Source: Buttiauxella selenatireducens
Lineage (GTDB): Bacteria > Pseudomonadota > Gammaproteobacteria > Enterobacterales > Enterobacteriaceae
Reading direction: 5' to 3'
NCBI RefSeq assembly: GCF_031432975.1
Contig: NZ_CP133838.1
Coordinates: 2,108,001-2,172,000, forward strand
Length of the DNA: 64,000 nucleotides
The translations under genes and the position numbers were made by a program. Shown here in pieces: positions 37,698-47,632 of this stretch. The notes under the pieces were generated by a model. The model was given only the letters and a program-made list of their open reading frames with translations. It was not told where the DNA came from and ran no database searches. The stretch's first letter is position 1, and each line of letters opens with the position of its first letter.

Positions 37698-39140
37698 TTA
37701 CTCAACACACAGGATGCGCGTTGTGTTGGTTGTACCAATGGTACTCATCACATCGCCCTGAGTAACGATAACCAGATCACCAGAAATCAGGTAGCCTTTA
37801 TCGCGCAGCAGATTTACCGCATCGTTTGCTGCAGCAACGCCGTCGCTTGGACTATCGAAATGCACTGGCGTCACACCACGGTACAAAGAGGTGAGGTTCA
37901 GCGTGCGCTCATGGCGAGACATGGCGAAAATAGGCAAACCGGAGCTGATACGGGAGGTCATCAACGCAGTGCGGCCTGATTCTGTCATGGTAATAATCGC
38001 GGTAACACCTTTCAGGTGGTTTGCCGCATACATGGCAGACATCGCAATCGCTTCTTCAACGTTGTCGAACTGCACGTCCAGACGGTGTTTAGATACGTTG
38101 ATGCTTGGGATTTTTTCAGCACCCAGGCAAACACGCGCCATCGCCGCAACGGTTTCAGCCGGGTATTGGCCCGCTGCTGTTTCCGCAGACAACATAACCG
38201 CATCAGTACCATCGAGAACGGCGTTCGCAACGTCCATCACTTCGGCGCGCGTTGGCATTGGGTTGGTGATCATCGACTCCATCATCTGAGTCGCTGTGAT
38301 CACCGCACGGTTCAGTTTACGTGCACGGCGAATCAGGGTCTTCTGAATACCGACCAACTCAGGATCGCCGATTTCGACACCCAGGTCGCCACGAGCAACC
38401 ATGACCACATCAGATGCCAGGATAACGTCGTCCATCGCCGCTTCGTCGCATACTGCTTCAGCACGTTCAACTTTTGCGACAATCTTCGCGTCACAACCCG
38501 CATCACGCGCCAGGCGGCGTGCGTAGTTCAGGTCTTCGCCACAACGCGGGAAGGATACAGCCAGATAATCGACACCGATTTTAGCCGCAGTAATAATGTC
38601 GGCTTTGTCTTTATCGGTCAGCGCTTCGGCTGACAGGCCGCCACCCAGTTTGTTGATACCTTTGTTGTTCGACAGTGGGCCACCTACGGTGACTTCTGTG
38701 AACACTTTCATACCCTGAACGTCGAGTACTTTTAACTGCACACGGCCATCATCAAGAAGCAGGATGTCACCTGTGACGACGTCCGCTGGCAGACCTTTAT
38801 AGTCGATACCCACTTTTTCTTTGTCGCCTTCACCTTTACCCAGGTTGGCATCAAGCAGGAATTTGTCACCGATATTCAGGAAGACTTTACCTTCTTTAAA
38901 GGTAGAGACACGAATCTTTGGACCTTGCAAATCGCCCAGAATAGCGACATGGCGACCCAGTTTCGCGGCGATTTCACGAACTTTATCAGCACGGATCTGA
39001 TGATCTTCTGCGGTGCCATGGGAAAAGTTCATACGCACCACGTTTGCGCCAGCTGCAATAATCTTTTCCAGATTATTGTCGCGATCGGTAGCCGGGCCTA
39101 AGGTGGTAACGATTTTGGTTCTACGTAGCCGTCTGGACAT
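37698..39140 (-). CDS. pykA: Pyruvate kinase II
   Basis: PykA is the AMP-activated pyruvate kinase (phosphoenolpyruvate plus ADP to pyruvate plus ATP). The 480 residues match E. coli PykA. The catalytic Lys region A-K-V-E-R-A-E and metal-binding [10 protein letters not shown] are near 221-255, and the C-terminal allosteric domain is intact. It is next to hexR, the regulator of sugar-acid metabolism. Confidence 0.96.
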   Translation of the reverse strand: MSRRLRRTKIVTTLGPATDRDNNLEKIIAAGANVVRMNFSHGTAEDHQIRADKVREIAAKLGRHVAILGDLQGPKIRVSTFKEGKVFLNIGDKFLLDANLGKGEGDKEKVGIDYKGLPADVVTGDILLLDDGRVQLKVLDVQGMKVFTEVTVGGPLSNNKGINKLGGGLSAEALTDKDKADIITAAKIGVDYLAVSFPRCGEDLNYARRLARDAGCDAKIVAKVERAEAVCDEAAMDDVILASDVVMVARGDLGVEIGDPELVGIQKTLIRRARKLNRAVITATQMMESMITNPMPTRAEVMDVANAVLDGTDAVMLSAETAAGQYPAETVAAMARVCLGAEKIPSINVSKHRLDVQFDNVEEAIAMSAMYAANHLKGVTAIITMTESGRTALMTSRISSGLPIFAMSRHERTLNLTSLYRGVTPVHFDSPSDGVAAANDAVNLLRDKGYLISGDLVIVTQGDVMSTIGTTNTTRILCVE

Positions 39141-39271
39141 GTATTACTCCGTTGACTGAAACAACTTTGGTGTTGCGTTAACAAAAGATTCGGTGAATCG
39201 GAATGCGTTGAAAAACGCAAAACAACAACTTAACCGAATGACCTAAAAAGTTACAGCTTTGTTATAAAATC

Positions 39272-40141
39272 TTACGAGCTTTCGCCAGAGACGAACATTC
39301 CCTTATCAAAACGCGATTCCTTGAGCGCTTCTTTGACTCGCTTCAAGTTATCTCTGAATTTCGCGCCGCGGCGTAAAGTAAAACCCGTTGCCAGCACGTC
39401 AATCACCGTCAATTGCGCAAGGCGGGAGACCATCGGCATATAAATATCGGTATCTTCCGGTACGTCCAGCAGCAAAGAGAGGGTCGCTTCGCGAGCCAGT
39501 GGGGAACCTTCTGAGGTTATCGCCAGCACAATCGCATCGTTTTCGCGTGCCAGTTGCGCCAGTTCAACCAGATTTTTAGTGCGACCGGTATGTGAAATCA
39601 GCACGACAACGTCTTCTTCACTGCAATTCATGCAGCTCATGCGCTGTAAAACGACATCGTCGGAATAGATAACCGGCACATTAAAACGAAAGAATTTATT
39701 CATCGCATCATGTGCGACGGCAGCCGAAGAACCCAAACCAAAGAACGCTATTTTCTTGGCTTGCGTGAGCAAATCTACGGCGCGATTGACTGCAGCCATA
39801 TCCAGTGATTGCCGCACCTGGTCAAGGCTTGCCATGGCAGATTCGAAGATTTTTCCGGTATAAGCTTCAACGCTATCGTCTTCATCAACATTCCGGTTTA
39901 CATAAGGAGTGCCATTCGCCAGACTTTGCGCCAAATGTAATTTAAAATCCGGGAAGCCTTTTGTTTCAAGGCGGCGGCAGAAGCGGTTGACGGTCGGTTC
40001 GCTAACTTCAGCAATGCGGGCGAGAGTGGCAATGCTTGAATGAATGGCATCTTGCGGTGCGGTTATAATCACTTCTGCGACTTTACGTTCTGATTTGCTA
40101 AGGTGTTCCAGTTGGGACTGGATTTTGTCCAGCATATTCAT
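39272..40141 (-). CDS. hexR: HexR regulator (RpiR family)
   Basis: HexR represses zwf, edd-eda and related genes and is released by 2-keto-3-deoxy-6-phosphogluconate. The 289 residues start at ATG 40141 (M-N-M-L-D-K-I-Q-S-Q-L), as in E. coli; the frame to 40207 is longer but unsupported. The N-terminal HTH has V-S-E-P-T-V-N-R-F-C-R-R near 48, and the C-terminal SIS domain has G-L-G-S-S-A-A-V near 140. It is divergent from zwf. Confidence 0.95.
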   Translation of the reverse strand: MNMLDKIQSQLEHLSKSERKVAEVIITAPQDAIHSSIATLARIAEVSEPTVNRFCRRLETKGFPDFKLHLAQSLANGTPYVNRNVDEDDSVEAYTGKIFESAMASLDQVRQSLDMAAVNRAVDLLTQAKKIAFFGLGSSAAVAHDAMNKFFRFNVPVIYSDDVVLQRMSCMNCSEEDVVVLISHTGRTKNLVELAQLARENDAIVLAITSEGSPLAREATLSLLLDVPEDTDIYMPMVSRLAQLTVIDVLATGFTLRRGAKFRDNLKRVKEALKESRFDKGMFVSGESS

Positions 40142-40439
40142 AGGTGTCCGGCACTCATGGATTTTGTCGATTTCTATAAAAGGAGAAATCGTGGCACGAT
40201 TTAGCAAGAATATACGCTTGCCATTCAGTGAAGGGGCAAGTTAATCGGTGTAATGATGTTGTTTTTTTTCATTACATGATCAGTGTCTAACTTTAGGCAT
40301 GATATACATCGACAACAAATCGTCAGAAAATTCCACGACACATCGCGAAAAGTGGCTCTGACGGGCAAGGGTTGCCAGAAAATACGATCAATTAATCGGC
40401 AATGGTTTACCTGGATTCACCAAAAGCAGTACATTGTTC

Positions 40440-40454
40440 TGTAATAAAATTACA
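40440..40454 (+). promoter_or_regulatory. HexR operator upstream of zwf
   Basis: TGTAATAAAATTACA is a perfect dyad (TGTAAT N3 ATTACA) fitting the HexR consensus and lies 101 bases before zwf, between divergent hexR and zwf. It could control both. The rest of 40142-40439 holds nothing more that I can support, apart from a partial TGTT...ATTACA at about 40258. Confidence 0.75.
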
Positions 40455-40467
40455 AACGGGCCGGTGC

Positions 40468-40524
40468 ATACCCAAAGTCATTCGAGTGGCAGCCAACACC
40501 CTGCAGCGAGAAGTATGATGGGTA
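40468..40524 (+). repeat. Short ERIC-derived remnant in the zwf leader
   Basis: Carries ATACCC at one end and GATGGGTA at the other with a GGCAGCCAACACC core, the outer parts of an ERIC-like element without the middle. It lies between the HexR box and the zwf start. Confidence 0.5.
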
Positions 40525-40555
40525 ATCCCGGACATCCGAAACGAGGAGATTAAAC

Positions 40556-42031
40556 ATGGCGGTAACACAGACAGCTCAGGCATGTGACCTGGTGATTTTC
40601 GGTGCAAAAGGCGACCTTGCGCGTCGGAAACTGCTGCCATCCTTATATCAGTTGGAAAAGGCGGGGCAGATCCACCCGGATACACGTATCCTGGGCGTGG
40701 GCCGCGCAGACTGGGATAAAGAGGCCTATACCAAAGTGGTGCGTGAGGCGATCGAAACCTTTATGAAGGAAAAGATCGACGAAAGCCTCTGGGATAAATT
40801 GAGCGGCCGTCTTGATTTTTGCAATCTGGATGTGAATGACACTGCGGCTTTTACCAAACTCGGTAAGATGCTCGATCAGCAAAACCGCGTCACTATCAAC
40901 TATTTTGCGATGCCGCCAAGTACTTTTGGCGCAATCTGTAAAGGTCTGGGTAAGGCGAAACTTAACGCCAAACCTGCTCGCGTGGTGATGGAAAAACCAC
41001 TCGGCACCTCGCTTGTTACTTCTCAGCAAATCAACGACCAGGTCGGCGAATACTTTGAAGAGTGCCAGGTCTACCGTATCGACCACTATTTAGGCAAAGA
41101 AACGGTACTGAACTTGCTGGCGCTGCGTTTTGCTAACTCCCTGTTTGCTAATAATTGGGATAACAAGACTATCGATCACGTGGAAATCACGGTTGCTGAA
41201 GAAGTCGGTATTGAGGGGCGCTGGGGTTACTTTGATCAAGCCGGGCAGATGCGCGACATGATTCAAAACCACTTGCTGCAAATCCTGTGCATGATTGCCA
41301 TGTCACCGCCGTCAGACCTTACGGCCGACCATATCCGCGACGAAAAAGTGAAAGTTCTGCAATCACTACGCCGCATCGATCGCAGCAATGTGCGTGAGAA
41401 AACAGTTCGTGGCCAGTACACATCCGGTTTTGTGCAGGGTAAAAAAGTCCCTGGCTACCTGGAAGAAGAGGGCGCGAACAAATCAAGCGGTACCGAAACG
41501 TTTGTGGCTATCCGTGTGGATATCGACAACTGGCGTTGGGCTGGCGTGCCGTTCTACCTGCGTACCGGGAAGCGTCTGCCAACCAAATGCTCTGAAGTCG
41601 TGGTCTACTTCAAGAGCCCGGCGCTGAATCTGTTTAAAGATTCCTGGCAGGACTTACCGCAGAACAAACTCACCATCCGTCTGCAGCCAGATGAAGGCGT
41701 GGATATTCAGGTGCTCAACAAAGTGCCTGGACTTGATCACAAGCACAACCTGCAAACCACCAAACTGGATCTGAGCTACTCCGAAACCTTCAACGAGTCT
41801 CATCTGGCAGATGCGTACGAGCGCCTGCTGCTGGAAACCATGCGCGGTATTCAGGCGCTGTTCGTGCGTCGTGATGAAGTAGAAGAAGCGTGGAAATGGG
41901 TCGACTCAATCACTGAAGCGTGGGCTGCTGATAACGATGCGCCTAAACCTTACCAGGCAGGTACCTGGGGGCCGGTAGCATCGGTGGCGATGATTACGCG
42001 AGACGGCCGTTCGTGGAACGAGTTCGAGTAA
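40556..42031 (+). CDS. zwf: Glucose-6-phosphate dehydrogenase
   Basis: Zwf oxidises glucose 6-phosphate to 6-phosphogluconolactone with NADP, entering the pentose phosphate and Entner-Doudoroff routes. The 491 residues match E. coli. The NADP loop [10 protein letters not shown] near 17 and the substrate site R-I-D-H-Y-L-G-K-E near 178 are intact. GAGGAGATTAAAC precedes the ATG. A HexR box is upstream; edd-eda follow on the same strand. Confidence 0.96.
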   Translation: MAVTQTAQACDLVIFGAKGDLARRKLLPSLYQLEKAGQIHPDTRILGVGRADWDKEAYTKVVREAIETFMKEKIDESLWDKLSGRLDFCNLDVNDTAAFTKLGKMLDQQNRVTINYFAMPPSTFGAICKGLGKAKLNAKPARVVMEKPLGTSLVTSQQINDQVGEYFEECQVYRIDHYLGKETVLNLLALRFANSLFANNWDNKTIDHVEITVAEEVGIEGRWGYFDQAGQMRDMIQNHLLQILCMIAMSPPSDLTADHIRDEKVKVLQSLRRIDRSNVREKTVRGQYTSGFVQGKKVPGYLEEEGANKSSGTETFVAIRVDIDNWRWAGVPFYLRTGKRLPTKCSEVVVYFKSPALNLFKDSWQDLPQNKLTIRLQPDEGVDIQVLNKVPGLDHKHNLQTTKLDLSYSETFNESHLADAYERLLLETMRGIQALFVRRDEVEEAWKWVDSITEAWAADNDAPKPYQAGTWGPVASVAMITRDGRSWNEFE

Positions 42032-42157
42032 TACCCGTCGCCCTTCAAGTTGCAGGTGTGTTGGCTGCTCTCACTCACCCGAATCACTTACTAATGTAAG
42101 CTCATCGGGATTTGTTCGTTTGCCGCCTTCCTGCAACTCGAAGATGCTTGGGTATTA
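42032..42157 (+). repeat. ERIC element between zwf and edd
   Basis: About 126 bases with both ends (AATACCCGTCG and GATGCTTGGGTATT) and an inner inverted pair (TTGCAGGTGTGTTGGCTGC and GCCGCCTTCCTGCAA). It starts at the zwf stop. Confidence 0.8.
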
Positions 42158-42200
42158 AAACGGTCAGGTTTCGTAAAAAACGTGTAACAAAGGATTTGGA

Positions 42201-42215
42201 TTTTACCGGTAACAT
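42201..42215 (+). promoter_or_regulatory. GntR operator of edd
   Basis: TTTTACCGGTAACAT centres on the dyad TTACCGGTAA and fits the GntR box (ATGTTACCCGTAACAT) used to repress edd without gluconate. A HexR-like TGTAATTTTTTCA starts at 42234. Confidence 0.7.
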
Positions 42216-42250
42216 GATCTAACACCAAAGAGGTGTAATTTTTTCAATAT

Positions 42251-42290
42251 AAAAGCCCTGACTGGATTCACCAGCAGGGCTTTTTTATTT
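42251..42290 (+). terminator. Intrinsic terminator in the zwf-edd gap
   Basis: AAAAGCCCTG-A-CTGG-ATTCA-CCAG-CAGGGCTTTTTTATTT forms a strong hairpin with a T-run. It may end zwf, but it lies downstream of the GntR box and upstream of edd, so it could also be a leader attenuator. Confidence 0.8.
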
Positions 42291-42409
42291 ACACTAGCTG
42301 AAGCGATTTTGCCCTGATGGTGCGGATAGCCGCCTCACACAAAGAAAATGAGCCGGTAATGTCGACCACCTGCCCAAAGCGACGGCAGCCACTTTAAAGA
42401 GGATCTGTT

Positions 42410-44221
42410 ATGAATCCAATTTTGTTACGCGTAACAAAACGTATCGTTGAACGCTCTCTCCAGACCCGCGAAAATTATCTGGCCCGCATAGAAAAAGCGA
42501 AGTCCAACACCGTCCATCGTTCTGAGTTGGCGTGCGGGAATTTGGCCCATGGCTTTGCTGCTTGCCAGCCGGATGATAAAGCTGCGCTCAAGAGCATGTT
42601 GCGTAACAACATTGCGATCATTACCTCCTATAACGACATGCTCTCTGCGCATCAACCGTATGAGTATTACCCTGACCAAATCCGTAAAGCGCTGCATTCT
42701 GTGGGTGCTGTCGGTCAGGTTGCGGGTGGCGTGCCAGCCATGTGCGATGGCGTGACTCAAGGCCAGGATGGTATGGAGTTGTCGCTGCTCAGTCGCGAGA
42801 TTATCGCGATGTCTACGGCTATTGGTCTGTCACACAATATGTTCGACGGCGCACTGTACCTTGGCGTATGCGACAAAATCGTCCCCGGTTTGACCATGGC
42901 TGCACTCTCATTTGGCCATTTACCTGCGGTATTTGTACCGTCAGGCCCAATGGCCAGCGGTTTAGCGAATAAAGAGAAAGTACGCATTCGTCAGCTTTAT
43001 GCAGAAGGCAAAGTTGACCGTCTGGCATTACTCGAGTCTGAGGCCGCGTCTTATCATGCGCCGGGTACCTGTACATTTTACGGTACCGCCAACACCAACC
43101 AAATGGTGGTTGAGTTCATGGGGATGCAGTTGCCGGGATCTTCTTTCGTTCATCCAGATGCCCCTCTGCGCCATGAGTTAACGGCTGCAGCGGCACGCCA
43201 GGTGACACGTCTTACCGGCAATGGCAACGAGTGGATGCCAATCGGTAAAATGATTGATGAAAAAGTGGTAGTAAATGGCATTGTCGCGTTGTTAGCGACC
43301 GGCGGTTCAACCAACCACACTATGCACCTGGTCGCGATGGCGCGTGCGGCAGGTATCATCATTAACTGGGATGATTTCTCTGATCTTTCTGATGTCGTGC
43401 CGTTACTGGCGCGTTTGTACCCGAACGGCCCGGCTGACATCAACCACTTCCAGGCCGCGGGCGGTGTACCTGTGCTGATGCGCGAATTGCTCAAAGGTGG
43501 TTTGCTGCATGAAGATGTCAATACCGTCGCGGGCTTTGGCCTGCATCACTACACCATGGAACCGTGGCTGGATAACGGACAACTTGCGTGGCGTGAAGGT
43601 GCAACAACGGCACTTGATACTGATGTTATCGCGACCTTTGAAAAACCTTTCTCCAAACACGGCGGCACCAAAGTGCTTAGTGGTAATCTCGGTCGCGCCG
43701 TCATGAAAACGTCAGCGGTTCCGGTGGAAAACCAAATTATCGAAGCGCCAGCGGTCATCTTTGAAAGCCAGCATGATGTTTTACCTGCGTTTGAAGCAGG
43801 CCTTCTTGACCGCGATTGCGTGGTGGTTGTGCGTCATCAAGGGCCAAAAGCGAATGGCATGCCAGAATTACATAAACTTATGCCGCCACTTGGGGTATTA
43901 TTGGACCGCTGTTTCAAAATTGCGTTAGTCACTGATGGACGGCTATCGGGCGCGTCAGGAAAGGTGCCCTCTGCAATCCATGTTACCCCAGAAGCTTATG
44001 ATGGTGGGCTGCTGGCAAAAGTCCGTGATGGCGATATGATTCGCGTCAACGGTCAAACGGGTGAACTGACATTGCTGGTCGATGATGCCGAGTTGGAAAA
44101 ACGCACTGCATACCACCCGGATCTCAGCGCGGATCGCGTTGGAACCGGCCGTGAATTATTTAGCGCGTTACGCGAACAGTTATCTGGCGCGGAACAGGGC
44201 GCGACCTGCATTAAATTTTAA
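42410..44221 (+). CDS. edd: 6-Phosphogluconate dehydratase
   Basis: Edd dehydrates 6-phosphogluconate to 2-keto-3-deoxy-6-phosphogluconate, the first Entner-Doudoroff step, with an iron-sulfur cluster. The 603 residues match E. coli, with the IlvD/Edd marks [10 protein letters not shown] near 104 and G-G-S-T-N-H-T near 300. GAGGATCTGTT precedes the ATG. eda follows after 63 bases. Confidence 0.96.
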   Translation: MNPILLRVTKRIVERSLQTRENYLARIEKAKSNTVHRSELACGNLAHGFAACQPDDKAALKSMLRNNIAIITSYNDMLSAHQPYEYYPDQIRKALHSVGAVGQVAGGVPAMCDGVTQGQDGMELSLLSREIIAMSTAIGLSHNMFDGALYLGVCDKIVPGLTMAALSFGHLPAVFVPSGPMASGLANKEKVRIRQLYAEGKVDRLALLESEAASYHAPGTCTFYGTANTNQMVVEFMGMQLPGSSFVHPDAPLRHELTAAAARQVTRLTGNGNEWMPIGKMIDEKVVVNGIVALLATGGSTNHTMHLVAMARAAGIIINWDDFSDLSDVVPLLARLYPNGPADINHFQAAGGVPVLMRELLKGGLLHEDVNTVAGFGLHHYTMEPWLDNGQLAWREGATTALDTDVIATFEKPFSKHGGTKVLSGNLGRAVMKTSAVPVENQIIEAPAVIFESQHDVLPAFEAGLLDRDCVVVVRHQGPKANGMPELHKLMPPLGVLLDRCFKIALVTDGRLSGASGKVPSAIHVTPEAYDGGLLAKVRDGDMIRVNGQTGELTLLVDDAELEKRTAYHPDLSADRVGTGRELFSALREQLSGAEQGATCIKF

Positions 44222-44284
44222 GGACCAGATGTAGCAACTGCCGCACTGGAAATGAATGATAAAGTTGGTTGAAGAGGCTTTTAG

Positions 44285-44923
44285 ATGAAAAATTGGAAAA
44301 CTACTGCGGAACAGATCCTGAAAACAGGACCAGTCGTTCCGGTTATCGTAGTCAACAAACTGGAACACGCAGTACCAATGGCTAAAGCATTAGTGGCTGG
44401 CGGCGTACGCGTTCTGGAAGTGACTCTGCGTACACCATGTGCAATGGACGCTATCCGTGCAATTGCGAAAGAAGTACCAGAAGCGATTATCGGTGCGGGT
44501 ACTGTTTTGAACCCACAACAACTGGCAGAAGTGACCGAAGCTGGCGCGCAGTTTGCTATCAGCCCAGGCCTGACTGAGCCGTTGCTGAAAGCAGCAACTG
44601 AAGGCACCATCCCATTGATCCCTGGTATCAGCACTGTTTCTGAACTGATGCTGGGTATGGACTACGGCTTGAAAGAATTCAAATTCTTCCCGGCTGAAGC
44701 GAACGGCGGCACCAAAGCTCTGCAAGCAATCGCGGGTCCATTCTCTCAGGTTCGTTTCTGCCCAACTGGCGGTATCTCTCCGGCTAACTACCGTGACTAC
44801 CTGGCGCTGAAAAGCGTTCTGTGTATCGGTGGTTCCTGGTTGGTTCCAGCAGATGCGTTGGAAGCGGGTGATTACGATCGTATTACTACTCTCGCTCGCG
44901 AAGCAGTCGAAGGCGCTAAATAA
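44285..44923 (+). CDS. eda: KDPG/KHG aldolase
   Basis: Eda cleaves KDPG to pyruvate and glyceraldehyde 3-phosphate and also acts on 2-keto-4-hydroxyglutarate. The 212 residues form a TIM barrel with catalytic Glu near 45 (V-L-E-V-T-L-R-T), F-F-P-A-E near 135 with the Schiff-base Lys in K-F-F, and P-T-G-G-I-S-P. It forms an operon with edd. Confidence 0.96.
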   Translation: MKNWKTTAEQILKTGPVVPVIVVNKLEHAVPMAKALVAGGVRVLEVTLRTPCAMDAIRAIAKEVPEAIIGAGTVLNPQQLAEVTEAGAQFAISPGLTEPLLKAATEGTIPLIPGISTVSELMLGMDYGLKEFKFFPAEANGGTKALQAIAGPFSQVRFCPTGGISPANYRDYLALKSVLCIGGSWLVPADALEAGDYDRITTLAREAVEGAK

Positions 44924-44930
44924 CACTTTA

Positions 44931-45045
44931 TCCTTCGAGCTGTAGATGCGTTGGCTACGATAATTCACCCCGGTCACATAGTTACCTATGCTCCCGGGGA
45001 TTCATTATCTTGCCGCCTTCCTACAACTCGAATGATCTTGTGTTA
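44931..45045 (+). repeat. ERIC element downstream of eda
   Basis: About 115 bases with CCTTCGAGCTGTAG and CTACAACTCGAATG ends, an inner GATGCGTTGGCTACG/TTGCCGCCTTCC pair and a central CATAGTTACCTATG palindrome. Confidence 0.75.
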
Positions 45046-45060
45046 TAGATATTGCAGATG

Positions 45061-45091
45061 AATCCTCGCTCGAAAGAGCGGGGATTTTTTT
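45061..45091 (+). terminator. Terminator of edd-eda
   Basis: AATCCTCGCTC GAAA GAGCGGGGATT (one wobble pair) followed by seven T, just before the convergent purT stop. Confidence 0.85.
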
Positions 45092-46268
45092 ATCCTTTAA
45101 CGTTTACCGCTTTGGTTGCCGCAATGGCACGCGCAATGGCATCTTCCACGCTGGAACCTGTTGCCAGAGCGACACCCATACGTCGTTTACCGCTGATTTC
45201 TGGTTTACCAAACAGACGCACCTGCAAACCCGCGCCAAGCGCTGCACCTACATTGCCATACTGCACGTTATCGCTGACTAATTCCGGAAGGATCACCGCA
45301 GACGCAGCGGGACCATACTGGCGGATATCGCCAATGGGCAGGCCAAGGAATGCGCGAACATGCAAGGCGAACTCTGACAAATCTTGAGAAATCAGTGTCA
45401 CCATGCCGGTATCGTGTGGGCGAGGGGAGACTTCGCTGAAAATAACCTCATCGCCACAAACGAATAGCTCGACGCCAAATAGCCCATAACCCCCCAACGC
45501 TTTCACCACTTTCTCGGCGATTTCTTGCGCACGGGCAAGGGCGGTATCGCTCATTTTCTGCGGCTGCCAGGACTCACGATAATCACCGTCTTCCTGGCGA
45601 TGACCAATGGGTGCACAGAAATGCACGCCATCGATTGCGTTGATGGTCAAGAGAGTGATTTCAAAATCAAAATTCACTACGCCTTCGACTATCACACGCC
45701 CTTTACCGGCACGACCGCCAAGTTGAGCGTACTCCCAGGCTTTGGCTAACTGATCGGCTGTGCGGATAAAGCTTTGCCCTTTACCGGAAGAACTCATTAC
45801 GGGTTTCACGATACAAGGCAGACCAATTTCTTCGACCGCTTGCAAGAATGCGGTTTCGCTATCGGCAAAACGATAACTGGATGTAGGAATAGCCAGCTCT
45901 TCAGCCGCCAGACGGCGAATACCTTCGCGGTTCATCGTGAGTTGGGTGGCTCTTGCGCATGGCACGACGTTCTGGCCTTGCTTCTCAAGCTCAACCAGCA
46001 TATCTGTGGCAATGGCTTCAATTTCGGGAACAATAAAATCGGGCATTTCTGCGGCGACTAGCTTTTTAAGCTCAGCACCATCCAGCATATTAATGACATG
46101 GCTACGGTGCGCGACATGCATCGCAGGGGCGTCGGCGTAACGATCAACAGCAATCACTTCCAGACCCAGGCGCTGACACTCAATCGCCACTTCTTTTCCT
46201 AATTCACCCGAACCCAACAACATTACACGAGTAGCTGAAGGACGAAGCGCTGTTCCCAACATTGACAT
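45090..46268 (-). CDS. purT: Formate-dependent GAR transformylase PurT
   Basis: PurT makes formyl-GAR from GAR, formate and ATP, an alternative third step of purine synthesis. The 392 residues start at ATG 46268, matching E. coli; the frame to 46283 is longer. The ATP-grasp domain includes [14 protein letters not shown] near 155 and the metal site F-G-V-E-L-F-V...[11 protein letters not shown] PurR box lies upstream. Confidence 0.96.
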   Translation of the reverse strand: MSMLGTALRPSATRVMLLGSGELGKEVAIECQRLGLEVIAVDRYADAPAMHVAHRSHVINMLDGAELKKLVAAEMPDFIVPEIEAIATDMLVELEKQGQNVVPCARATQLTMNREGIRRLAAEELAIPTSSYRFADSETAFLQAVEEIGLPCIVKPVMSSSGKGQSFIRTADQLAKAWEYAQLGGRAGKGRVIVEGVVNFDFEITLLTINAIDGVHFCAPIGHRQEDGDYRESWQPQKMSDTALARAQEIAEKVVKALGGYGLFGVELFVCGDEVIFSEVSPRPHDTGMVTLISQDLSEFALHVRAFLGLPIGDIRQYGPAASAVILPELVSDNVQYGNVGAALGAGLQVRLFGKPEISGKRRMGVALATGSSVEDAIARAIAATKAVNVKG

Positions 46269-46310
46269 AATCTGTATACCCAAACGGAAAAATAGACCGG
46301 CGAATTATAA

Positions 46311-46326
46311 ACGAAAACGTTTGCGT
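46311..46326 (-). promoter_or_regulatory. PurR box of purT
   Basis: On the minus strand ACGCAAACGTTTTCGT equals the PurR consensus. It lies about 43 bases before purT and should repress it when hypoxanthine or guanine is present. Confidence 0.85.
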
Positions 46327-46371
46327 ACGCAGCGACTTTCCCGCTTGCGATGCAAGGACAATATTATTATA

Positions 46372-46387
46372 CTGTTTAAATAAACAG
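46372..46387 (+). promoter_or_regulatory. LexA box of yebG
   Basis: CTGTTTAAATAAACAG fits the SOS box (CTGT N8 ACAG) and lies 18 bases before yebG. Confidence 0.9.
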
Positions 46388-46405
46388 TTAAACCGGAGCT
46401 GCAAG

Positions 46406-46750
46406 ATGGCGGTTGAAATCAAATACGTTGTTGTACGAGAGGGGCAAGAAAAAATGTCATTTGCCAGTAAAAAGGACGCAGACGCCTATGACAAAATGCT
46501 CGATCTGGCAGAAGTGTTGAGTGACTGGCTCACTCACAGCCCTATAGCTCTCGAAGAAGGCCAAAATGATGTGCTGGCGATGTGGATGGCAGAAAACAAA
46601 GATGTGCTTTCCACCGTGCTCAAAAGTGGCAAATTGCCGGAGTTGGATACTGTAGCACCAGCGGAAGAAGCGCCTGAAGACACCATCGGGGAAGCGGTTA
46701 CTGACGATAAAGTGACCGAGCATCCGCGTAAGCGCACTAAAGCCGCCTAA
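46406..46750 (+). CDS. yebG: SOS-induced protein YebG
   Basis: YebG is a small DNA-damage-inducible protein of the LexA regulon; its function is unclear. The 114 residues begin M-A-V-E-I-K-Y-V-V-V-R-E-G like E. coli YebG (96 residues), with the extra length in an acidic tail (A-E-E-A-P-E-D...K-R-T-K-A-A). A LexA box is upstream. Confidence 0.93.
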   Translation: MAVEIKYVVVREGQEKMSFASKKDADAYDKMLDLAEVLSDWLTHSPIALEEGQNDVLAMWMAENKDVLSTVLKSGKLPELDTVAPAEEAPEDTIGEAVTDDKVTEHPRKRTKAA

Positions 46751-46757
46751 GTTTTGT

Positions 46758-46786
46758 CGCGTCGGGATACCGGCGCGTTTCTTTTC
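46758..46786 (+). terminator. Terminator of yebG
   Basis: CGCGTCGG/CCGGCGCG with a short loop and one wobble pair, followed by TTTCTTTTC. Confidence 0.7.
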
Positions 46787-46839
46787 TCATCTTTAGTCTG
46801 GTCAGACACTTCTTGACAGCCTTTCGCTTAACCTCAGTT

Positions 46840-46854
46840 GTTAAGTTCCGTAAA
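46840..46854 (+). promoter_or_regulatory. Candidate CpxR box of yebE
   Basis: GTTAA-N5-GTAAA differs from the CpxR consensus GTAAA-N5-GTAAA by one base. yebE is a known Cpx target in E. coli. It lies close to the ATG at 46868, so its geometry is unusual. Confidence 0.45.
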
Positions 46855-46867
46855 AAGGGTGTCTCTC

Positions 46868-47551
46868 ATGAGCAATTGGTTACAGCAGCTTCAGTCTATG
46901 CTGGGACAAGCGACGCAGTCCGGCCAGAATCAATCCGCACAGAATCCATCCTCACCCTCTCCTCAGGGGCTGAGTAAATTACTGGTGCCTGGCGCACTGG
47001 GTGGCTTAGCAGGGCTACTACTGGCAAGTAAATCATCACGTAAATTACTGACAAAATACGGGACCAGCGCATTACTGGTCGGCGGTGGCGCTGTCGCCGG
47101 AAGCGTGTTGTGGAGCAAATATAAAGATCGCGTCCGTGATGCCCATCAGGGGGAACCGCATTTTGGGCAGCAACAATCGCCAATCGATGTGCGGACGCAA
47201 CGCCTGGTGATGGCACTGGTATTCGCCGCCAAGAGTGACGGCCACATTGATGACAAAGAACGACAGATAATCGAACAGCAGTTACGTGATGCTGGTGTTG
47301 AAGAGGCAGGCCGTACCCTGATCCAACAGGCTATCGATCAACCGCTTGATCCGCAGCGTTTGGTTCAAGGCGTTAATAACGAAGAAGAAGCGCTGGAACT
47401 TTATTTCCTTAGCTGCGCTGCAATCGACATCGACCACTTTATGGAACGCAGTTATCTCAATGCGTTGGGTGATGCCCTAAAAATTCCACAAGATGTGCGT
47501 AACGGCATCGAACAGGATATTCAGCAACAGAAACTCAATCTGCCGGGTTAA
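46868..47551 (+). CDS. yebE: Inner-membrane protein YebE (DUF533)
   Basis: A Cpx-regulated DUF533 protein of unknown role. From ATG 46868 the protein has 227 residues: a Gln/Ser-rich start, a hydrophobic segment around [12 protein letters not shown] near 38-50 and another near 66-82, then a TerB-like acidic domain ([13 protein letters not shown]) near 125-140. The longer frame to 46838 is not supported. Confidence 0.93.
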   Translation: MSNWLQQLQSMLGQATQSGQNQSAQNPSSPSPQGLSKLLVPGALGGLAGLLLASKSSRKLLTKYGTSALLVGGGAVAGSVLWSKYKDRVRDAHQGEPHFGQQQSPIDVRTQRLVMALVFAAKSDGHIDDKERQIIEQQLRDAGVEEAGRTLIQQAIDQPLDPQRLVQGVNNEEEALELYFLSCAAIDIDHFMERSYLNALGDALKIPQDVRNGIEQDIQQQKLNLPG

Positions 47552-47632
47552 TCCCGGCATTTTCCTCAAAATCCCACGTTACGCTTGCAAGCCTGCCTGA
47601 ATTTGCCACCCTTACAGGGTGTTAACTCAAAA

